Assembly: GCA_005878685.1 (NCBI GenBank)
Contig: VBLN01000135.1
Location: 1,498-7,565 of the forward strand
Source of the DNA: Deltaproteobacteria bacterium
GTDB lineage: Bacteria; Desulfobacterota; Binatia; UBA9968
Direction of reading: 5' to 3'
DNA: 6,068 bases
Shown: in pieces, positions 1-6,068 of the stretch
How positions within the stretch are numbered: the stretch's first letter is position 1
How the letters are laid out: each line of letters starts with the position of its first letter
Notes under the pieces: model-generated
What the model was told of the DNA's origin: nothing
The model's database searches: none
What the model saw: the letters and a program-made list of their open reading frames with translations, nothing else
Made by a program: the position numbers and the translations under genes

Positions 1-472
1 TCGTTATATTGATAACGCCGCCAAGAGCGTTTCTACCAAAAACAGTTGCGGTTCCGGGCAAGATTTCAATCCGCTCGATACTCTCCAAAGGGATGAGGTC
101 GAAATTGATCGTGTTGAAGTCAGGTTCATTGACTCTGACGCCGTCAACGAAGACGCTTGTAGCCGTAACCGGCTGGGCGTTGAAGCCTCTGAGATCCACA
201 GTGGATTGGAACTCATTACCCAACTGATCATAAAGGACTACGCCCGACTGATATTGGAGGATCTCCTGGATGGTTTTCGCGCCAAGCTCTTTAATATCTT
301 CCTCGGTAATGACGATTACTTTTCCCGGTATCCTGGAGATCTCCTGCTCGACATCCTTGAGCCGAGTTGACGTCACGACGACCGGCGGAAGCGTCTCATC
401 TGGATTAGGCTCTGCAGCCAGGCAGAATATGGGGGAAAAAACCAAGAAGAGAAGAAAGAAGAAGAGATTCAT
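1..472 (-). CDS. btuB: TonB-dependent outer-membrane receptor, BtuB-like (N-terminal part, cut by window edge)
   Basis: The 157 codons visible encode the start of a TonB-dependent outer-membrane transporter. Residues 1-20 are a hydrophobic signal peptide ending around CLAA. A TonB-box-like stretch follows at about 27-35 (TLPPVVVTS). From about residue 40 the plug domain runs to the edge, with the typical LRGF (94-97), FVDGVRVNE (108-116), IERIEILPG (132-140) and FGRNALGGVINI (145-156) elements. The beta-barrel lies outside the window, so full length cannot be judged. The ATG at 472 has a strong AGGAGG four bases upstream. The gene sits directly behind a cobalamin riboswitch and a tonB gene, which is the main reason for calling the substrate cobalamin or a related corrinoid. 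The plug alone does not distinguish BtuB from siderophore receptors. Family assignment is very secure; the substrate is an inference from context. Confidence 0.85.
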   Translation of the reverse strand, partial: MNLFFFLLFLVFSPIFCLAAEPNPDETLPPVVVTSTRLKDVEQEISRIPGKVIVITEEDIKELGAKTIQEILQYQSGVVLYDQLGNEFQSTVDLRGFNAQPVTATSVFVDGVRVNEPDFNTINFDLIPLESIERIEILPGTATVFGRNALGGVINIT

Positions 473-476
473 ATAA

Positions 477-498
477 CCTCCTTTTCCCGCGAAAGGGG
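477..498 (-). promoter_or_regulatory. btuB ribosome binding site inside a small hairpin
   Basis: On the minus strand AGGAGG (477-482) lies four bases before the btuB ATG. The upstream bases CCTTT (492-496) can pair with AAAGG (480-484) around a seven-base loop. Beyond a single mismatch the stem is extended by a G-C and a G-U pair, so most of the Shine-Dalgarno is buried. Because it lies just after the riboswitch aptamer, this is a plausible translational expression platform. The pairing is read by eye from the sequence; the regulatory role is inference. Confidence 0.55.
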
Positions 499-507
499 AG
501 TGCTGAG

Positions 508-661
508 GCAGACCGGACAGGTCTCCTGGCTTAGGCTTCAAACCTACTCGCCGCGCCTTCCCATGAGCCTAGGGCTCACAGTGACTTATCTGCGGCTTTT
601 GTAGCCTTCACAGTTGCGGGGCAGCAGGGGAATTACACCCCTTTCCCTGGCATCCGTCTGC
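508..661 (-). promoter_or_regulatory. Cobalamin riboswitch upstream of btuB
   Basis: This is an adenosylcobalamin-type aptamer transcribed toward btuB. The minus strand shows the B12 box AAGCCAGGAGACCTG (518-532), the conserved TGGGAAGGCGCGGCGAGTAGG block (about 544-564), a GTCACTG version of the usual GCCACTG core (579-585) and the GTGTAATTCC element (629-638). The ends GCAGAC (656-661) and GTCTGC (508-513) are complementary and close helix P1, which sets the boundaries. The aptamer begins 45 bases after the tonB stop and ends 35 bases before the btuB start. Ligand binding in this family normally lowers expression of the downstream gene. I see no T-tract terminator after it; the Shine-Dalgarno hairpin at 477-498 suggests translational control. 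Confidence 0.95.
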
Positions 662-706
662 AGCCAATAAAATTCTCTGTGTTTGCCTCCTTTTAAAAAA
701 ACTAAC

Positions 707-1468
707 CTAATCTTTTAGATCTGCGAGACGAAATACGATCGGAATCTTAGCCCAACTCTCCATTCGCCTTTCTCCGTGGCGAGCCGGAGAAAAACGCCAG
801 CGCTTAACCGTCTCCACCGCGGCGTGATCCAGGGATTCAAAGCCAGAGCTGCGGTTTATCTCGACCGACTTGGGCCGGCCGTCTTCATCCACCAAGACGC
901 GAAGCAGGACTGTACCTTCCCAGCCCTCCGTCCGTGCTCTGTCCGGATACTCGGGCTTGGGGGTATAAGCGTAGGCGACCTGTATAAACCCTGGACCACC
1001 GCCGCCATCTCCTCGTCCATCGCCGGAGCCGCTCCCTGCCCCAGAACTTCCCTTGCCAACCGATCCTTCTCCCTCGCCCCCGGTTCCATGCTGCATTGAG
1101 AAGCTCGCGAACGTCTCCGCTGGAAGGGCCACCTCTGAGGCTATGTCTGACGTCATCGCAATCGCTTCCCGCCCGTCAGTCGGACTAACAGGAATCGCGA
1201 TTGGATCTTCCGGTCCTGTCGTCTTCTCCGTATCATTGCTTGTTTGTTTCAACGGTTTAACGGGCGTAGGAAGTTTTGGTCCCGTGGATCTACCTTCTTT
1301 CCCTTCCGTACGGCCATCGCCGATCACGCTGTCTCCACTGCCGTCCTCCAAACTTAGAACCACTACAGGCACGAGTTCCTCCCCTCGCAAGCTGAGGAAG
1401 AAAACTGGATAGGTCAACGCGGTTGTGTGCAAAGCCAAAGAGACAAGTAGAAATAGACCCATCCTCAT
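707..1468 (-). CDS. tonB: TonB family energy transducer, probably dedicated to cobalamin uptake
   Basis: A 253-residue TonB-type protein that would span the periplasm and pass proton-motive energy from an inner-membrane ExbB/ExbD complex to an outer-membrane receptor. Residues 4-25 form one N-terminal membrane anchor containing S10-xxx-H14, the SxxxH signature of the TonB helix that contacts ExbB/ExbD. A linker of about 130 residues follows, first with scattered Pro and Lys (about 60-100), then strongly Gly/Ser-rich at 128-160. The C-terminal TonB domain covers about 165-250, with YPDRAR (174-179), EGTVLLRVLVDEDG (184-197) and AVETVKRWRFSPAR (217-230). The ATG at 1468 follows GGAAGG with a rather long ten-base gap; an ATG two codons later is possible. 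The gene has its own promoter and cobalamin riboswitch and is followed by the riboswitch-controlled btuB. No exbB or exbD is present in the window. Confidence 0.93.
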   Translation of the reverse strand: MRMGLFLLVSLALHTTALTYPVFFLSLRGEELVPVVVLSLEDGSGDSVIGDGRTEGKEGRSTGPKLPTPVKPLKQTSNDTEKTTGPEDPIAIPVSPTDGREAIAMTSDIASEVALPAETFASFSMQHGTGGEGEGSVGKGSSGAGSGSGDGRGDGGGGPGFIQVAYAYTPKPEYPDRARTEGWEGTVLLRVLVDEDGRPKSVEINRSSGFESLDHAAVETVKRWRFSPARHGERRMESWAKIPIVFRLADLKD

Positions 1469-1478
1469 AATCGACTAA

Positions 1479-1548
1479 CCTTCCAGGCCTCTAAAGCGGG
1501 AGACTAAAGGGAAAGAGAAGGAACCTTTCTCTCTCTTCCGGAGAGGCC
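1479..1548 (-). promoter_or_regulatory. Structured leader between riboswitch and tonB, with RBS (possible expression platform)
   Basis: After the aptamer, GGCCTCT (1542-1548) is exactly complementary to AGAGGCC (1486-1492), giving a seven-pair stem that ends one base before the GGAAGG ribosome site (1479-1484). Inside it, a purine run (about 1524-1539) pairs imperfectly with a pyrimidine run (about 1510-1521). The CCTTC within that inner arm could instead pair with GAAGG of the ribosome site, so alternative folds are conceivable. No T-tract follows, so an intrinsic terminator is not evident. Complementarity is seen directly; function is inferred. Confidence 0.45.
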
Positions 1549-1557
1549 GGCTGAGAA

Positions 1558-1711
1558 GCTCTAGGCAGGTCTCCTGGCTTAGGCCTTAACCTACTCGCCG
1601 TGCCTTCCCATCCGTCTCAGGTGGACAGTGGCTTGTAGTGCAGCTTTCGTCGCCTTTACAGTGGCGGGACCGCGCCGGAATTACACCGGACTTCCCTTGA
1701 CGCCTTAGAGC
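1558..1711 (-). promoter_or_regulatory. Cobalamin riboswitch upstream of tonB
   Basis: A second adenosylcobalamin-type aptamer, transcribed toward tonB. Its minus strand contains AAGCCAGGAGACCTG (1566-1580), the TGGGAAGGCACGGCGAGTAGG block (about 1591-1611), GCCACTG (1626-1632) and GTGTAATTCC (1677-1686). GCTCTA (1706-1711) pairs with TAGAGC (1558-1563) to close P1. By these helix ends it is 154 bases long, the same as the copy in front of btuB, but the variable arms differ, so the two are related elements and not a recent perfect duplication. It begins about a dozen bases downstream of the expected transcription start of the promoter at 1730-1758, so the aptamer forms the very 5' end of the tonB messenger. 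Confidence 0.96.
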
Positions 1712-1729
1712 ATCGTAACGACGCAGCGG

Positions 1730-1758
1730 AAGCTACAACGTGGGAAAGAACTTGTCAA
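1730..1758 (-). promoter_or_regulatory. Predicted sigma-70-type promoter for tonB (and probably btuB)
   Basis: On the minus strand a perfect TTGACA (1753-1758) is followed after 17 bases by TAGCTT (1730-1735), a weak match to TATAAT. Transcription would start near 1723, just before the riboswitch at 1711. The -35 match, spacing and position support it; the poor -10 lowers confidence. Confidence 0.6.
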
Positions 1759-1860
1759 GATTTTTTTACAGAATAAACCAAAAGACCAAAGGAATGCTCC
1801 CCAAGGAAAAAAGTGTAGTGAGAAAAACAGAGGTTAAAGCCACGTATTTGATGCCTCTTG
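1759..1860. other. Intergenic stretch between cobS stop and tonB promoter, nothing recognised
   Basis: This is the only part of the 392-base gap between cobS and tonB not explained by promoter, riboswitch or leader. It is AT-rich with several A/T homopolymers. I find no convincing intrinsic terminator for cobS, so read-through from cobS into the riboswitch-tonB unit is possible. Confidence 0.5.
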
Positions 1861-2589
1861 CTAAAGCGAAGCAAATAGCACAAAAGCCAAGGTCTCGCTG
1901 ATCTCTTCAACAGCTCCAAAATGATCGTCAGTCAGCCCGCCAGCGCGACGATAAAGATAACTCCTGCTAAGAAGAGCAAGAAGCGAGGCCCATAGGGCAA
2001 TCCAGAGCCCCATCCGACCGGCAAAGATAATAACCAAAGCAAGTGCAATAGCAGTAGCCAACACGAGCTGAGACGCCCGCACATGCTGCATTCCAATCTG
2101 TTCTATTCCCTCATCTGCAAAGTCGGATCCGTAGGCTAGGATAACCATCGCCCATCGACCCAACATTGGAGCAAGAAGGAGCCCCTCGCTGCGCGCGTCT
2201 CCCATCACTTCCGTGGCGCGAAACTTGAGCGCAATCACAACCAAAACCGCCAAGAGACCAAAAATCCCGATCCCTCGGTCTTCCCGCGCCACTGTGAATC
2301 CAGCTCTTGCCTCTCCGCCGGCCCTAAACCCATCAAAGGTACCCCCAAGACCCCTTAGATGCTGCGCTCGGGCCATCAGAATGAGAGCAGCGATAATCAG
2401 AACACTAACGATCTCGGATGCCAGATAAGGATCCAGAAGCCAATTGACTAAAACCAAGATCAAACCCAAACAAAAACCGACTACAGGGAAAAATGAGGTG
2501 GATCTTCCAATGTCTTCCGGCACTATTGTCGGACTTGCATACCATGGGAAAATGGTCAGAAAACGAAACGCCGTCGAAAAAGGTCTCAT
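1861..2589 (-). CDS. cobS: Adenosylcobinamide-GDP ribazoletransferase (cobalamin synthase, CobS family)
   Basis: CobS is the integral inner-membrane enzyme that joins adenosylcobinamide-GDP to alpha-ribazole (or its phosphate) in the last steps of cobalamin assembly or salvage. The 242-residue product has the usual length and a mostly hydrophobic, multi-helix layout (clear segments near 33-50, 57-73, 109-122, 172-190 and 193-207). Family features include the N-terminal AFRFLTIFP, HLxGLxxTFDG (77-87), the AREDRGIGIFG block (101-111, D104 kept), PMLGRW (141-146) and GGLTDDHFGAVEEISE (217-232) near the end. In the first motif the usual HLDGLAD reads HLRGLGG, so two normally conserved Asp are Arg79 and Gly83. 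I chose the ATG at 2589 over a GTG ten codons upstream because it follows a GGGGGAG ribosome site and gives the family's typical MRPF start. It lies on the same strand as the riboswitch-tonB-btuB genes and diverges from gyrB. Confidence 0.88.
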   Translation of the reverse strand: MRPFSTAFRFLTIFPWYASPTIVPEDIGRSTSFFPVVGFCLGLILVLVNWLLDPYLASEIVSVLIIAALILMARAQHLRGLGGTFDGFRAGGEARAGFTVAREDRGIGIFGLLAVLVVIALKFRATEVMGDARSEGLLLAPMLGRWAMVILAYGSDFADEGIEQIGMQHVRASQLVLATAIALALVIIFAGRMGLWIALWASLLALLSRSYLYRRAGGLTDDHFGAVEEISETLAFVLFASL

Positions 2590-2591
2590 GT

Positions 2592-2598
2592 CTCCCCC
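2592..2598 (-). promoter_or_regulatory. cobS ribosome binding site that decides the start
   Basis: GGGGGAG on the minus strand ends two bases before the ATG at 2589, with its G-core at about five bases. The alternative GTG at 2619 has no comparable site, so this sequence supports the shorter reading. Confidence 0.65.
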
Positions 2599-2693
2599 TT
2601 TTCTCTCACGCTGATCCACCTGTCAACAACTTATGCTTCATGGCCGACTCCAATCCGCTCGCAGACGACGCCTTTTACCTGGAAAAGAGATCT

Positions 2694-2734
2694 AAATTGG
2701 CCCTTAAGATCGAGGGCTCCGAGGGCAATTTTTT
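2694..2734 (+). terminator. Bulged inverted repeat with T-tract in the cobS-gyrB divergent region
   Basis: AAATTG (2694-2699) plus CCCTT (2701-2705) pairs with GAGGGCAATTT (2721-2731), with one bulged G (2700) and a 15-base loop. A T-run ends at 2734, just before the gyrB promoter. As read on the plus strand this looks like an intrinsic terminator that would shield gyrB from upstream transcription. On the minus strand it would be a hairpin in the cobS leader. The heptamer CGAGGGC occurs twice (2711-2717 and 2720-2726), so the left arm has two possible partners. No plus-strand gene precedes it in the window, which makes an operator or leader role equally possible. Confidence 0.4.
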
Positions 2735-2736
2735 GC

Positions 2737-2765
2737 TTTACTTTTAAGCCCATTTTGGATACAAT
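2737..2765 (+). promoter_or_regulatory. Predicted sigma-70-type promoter for gyrB
   Basis: TTTACT (2737-2742) and TACAAT (2760-2765) are separated by 17 bases, matching four and five of six consensus positions. Transcription would begin near 2772, giving a leader of about 65 bases before the gyrB ATG. DNA gyrase promoters are often supercoiling-sensitive in other bacteria, but nothing here shows that directly. Confidence 0.6.
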
Positions 2766-2791
2766 TTCACTTAGCTTGAGAGTCGACCTAA

Positions 2792-5266
<2,475 letters not shown>

Positions 5267-5285
5267 CGCTCATAGTCATAAGTAA

Positions 5286-5328
5286 AGAGTCATGAGTTCC
5301 GAGACCCATTCCACCCCCTCATAACTCT
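5286..5328 (+). repeat. Imperfect inverted repeat in the gyrB-gyrA spacer
   Basis: AGAGTCATGAG (5286-5296) and CTCATAACTCT (5318-5328) are complementary at ten of eleven positions around a 21-base loop. The left flank also has short AGTCAT repeats. There is no T-tract after it, so it is a poor intrinsic terminator. It may be a messenger-stabilising or attenuating hairpin, or a remnant of a dispersed intergenic repeat. The structure is visible; the role is unknown. Confidence 0.5.
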
Positions 5329-5350
5329 CTACTCGAACTCTAAACTATCC

Positions 5351-6068
5351 GTGGAAGCAAGCCTCAAGCAGCAAAAGATCCCAGTCTACATCGAAGACGA
5401 GATGCGCCAGTCCTATATGGACTACGCGATGAGCGTCATCATCGGCCGCGCCCTGCCCGACGTGCGCGACGGGCTGAAGCCGGTGCACCGGCGGGTGCTC
5501 TATGCGATGTACGACATGGGGAATGTCTGGAACAGCTCCTATAAAAAGTCGGCTCGTGTCGTCGGCGACGTGATCGGAAAATACCACCCGCACGGCGACG
5601 TGGATGACACGATCGTGCGGTTGGCTCAGGACTTCTCCATGCGTTATCCCCTGGTAGACGGCCAAGGAAACTTCGGCTCCGTCGATGGCGATCCCCCTGC
5701 GGCCACGCGTTACACGGAGATTCGCATGGCCCAAGTGGCCGGTGAGATCCTGGCCGATATTGAGAAAGAAACCGTTGATTTCGTTCCCAACTATGACGAC
5801 TCGCTGAAGGAGCCAATAGTCCTTCCCGCCCGCATCCCCAATCTTTTGATCAACGGCGCCTCCGGCATTGCCGTCGGAATGGCCACGAATATCCCGCCCC
5901 ACAACCTGGGCGAAATCGTGGATGGTTTGGTCGTGATGGTGGAAAATCCGGAGATCAGCATCAAGGAACTGATGAAATACATCCCCGGCCCGGACTTTCC
6001 GACGGGCGGTTTCATCCACGGCAAGGAAGCGATCGTTCAAGCCTACATGGAAGGCCGGGGAATCATCC
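5351..6068 (+). CDS. gyrA: DNA gyrase subunit A (N-terminal 239 codons, cut by window edge)
   Basis: This is the start of the DNA-breaking and rejoining subunit of gyrase. Visible elements are the N-terminal [19 protein letters not shown] (10-28), [17 protein letters not shown] (32-48), [19 protein letters not shown] (65-83) in the winged-helix DNA-binding region, and [14 protein letters not shown] (101-114). RYTE (120-123) carries the catalytic Tyr at residue 121. [19 protein letters not shown] (168-186) follows, then tower-domain sequence to the edge. GTG at 5351 is the only plausible start: the frame upstream has no ATG, GTG or TTG back to a stop at 5279, and the next ATG would remove conserved sequence. 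No Shine-Dalgarno is evident. After HPHGD the sequence reads VDDTIV where E. coli has SAVYDTIV, two residues shorter. The residue before the catalytic RY pair is Thr where most GyrA proteins have Met. It is probably cotranscribed with gyrB. Confidence 0.97.
   Translation, partial: MEASLKQQKIPVYIEDEMRQSYMDYAMSVIIGRALPDVRDGLKPVHRRVLYAMYDMGNVWNSSYKKSARVVGDVIGKYHPHGDVDDTIVRLAQDFSMRYPLVDGQGNFGSVDGDPPAATRYTEIRMAQVAGEILADIEKETVDFVPNYDDSLKEPIVLPARIPNLLINGASGIAVGMATNIPPHNLGEIVDGLVVMVENPEISIKELMKYIPGPDFPTGGFIHGKEAIVQAYMEGRGII

Noticed and set aside
686..694. AAAAGGAGG on the minus strand after tonB, resembling a ribosome site
   Set aside because: No ATG or GTG follows at usable distance, and the sequence runs straight into the btuB riboswitch.
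776..1412. Plus-strand open frames opposite tonB
   Set aside because: The minus strand has a clear TonB C-terminal domain and SxxxH anchor. The plus-strand frames are low-complexity shadows without ribosome sites.
2587..2619. GTG at 2619 as an alternative start of cobS
   Set aside because: It would add ten charged residues ahead of the normal CobS N-terminus and has no ribosome site, whereas the ATG at 2589 has one.
2612..2632. DnaA-box-like sequence (TGATCCACC and nearby) near gyrB, as a hint of a replication origin
   Set aside because: It is a single site with two mismatches to TTATCCACA, with no cluster, no AT-rich unwinding region and no dnaA, dnaN or recF nearby.
2493..2747. 84-codon plus-strand frame overlapping the 5' end of cobS and the intergenic region
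   Set aside because: Its first part is antisense to cobS, its end runs into the hairpin and the gyrB promoter region, there is no ribosome site and no recognisable domain.
5345..6040. 231-codon open frame on the minus strand opposite gyrA
   Set aside because: It is entirely antisense to unmistakable GyrA sequence and shows no family features; it is a codon-bias shadow.

Overview
The window comes from a Gram-negative bacterium of moderate GC content. An outer-membrane TonB-dependent receptor, a TonB energy transducer and a GyrB carrying the insertion typical of Gram-negative gyrases all point that way. The GyrB/GyrA style and the cobalamin-riboswitch transport genes would fit a deltaproteobacterial or NC10-like lineage, but nothing in the sequence fixes the phylum, so this is a low-confidence guess.

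Left part (1-2589, all minus strand): a vitamin B12 locus. In transcription order it holds cobS (2589-1861, the late cobalamin-synthesis enzyme), a promoter (about 1758-1730), a first cobalamin riboswitch (1711-1558), a structured leader, a tonB-type gene (1468-707), a second cobalamin riboswitch (661-508), a short hairpin that appears to cover the Shine-Dalgarno, and the 5' end of a btuB-type receptor gene (472 to the window edge). The inferred logic is B12-repressed uptake: the receptor and what looks like its own TonB are each controlled by a separate riboswitch. No riboswitch is visible in front of cobS.

Middle (2590-2836): a divergent intergenic region between cobS and gyrB. It contains a bulged inverted repeat followed by a T-tract and a good sigma-70-like promoter for gyrB.

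Right part (2837-6068, plus strand): complete gyrB (809 codons), an 84-bp spacer with an imperfect inverted repeat, and the first 239 codons of gyrA. Together these encode DNA gyrase. Neither gene has a recognisable Shine-Dalgarno.

I see no undescribed multi-gene system here. The best leads are an apparent two-residue deletion in GyrA at the quinolone-resistance-determining helix, loss of two normally conserved aspartates in the first motif of CobS, and the two separate riboswitches in front of tonB and btuB. There are no tRNA or rRNA genes, CRISPR arrays, insertion sequences or phage genes in the window.
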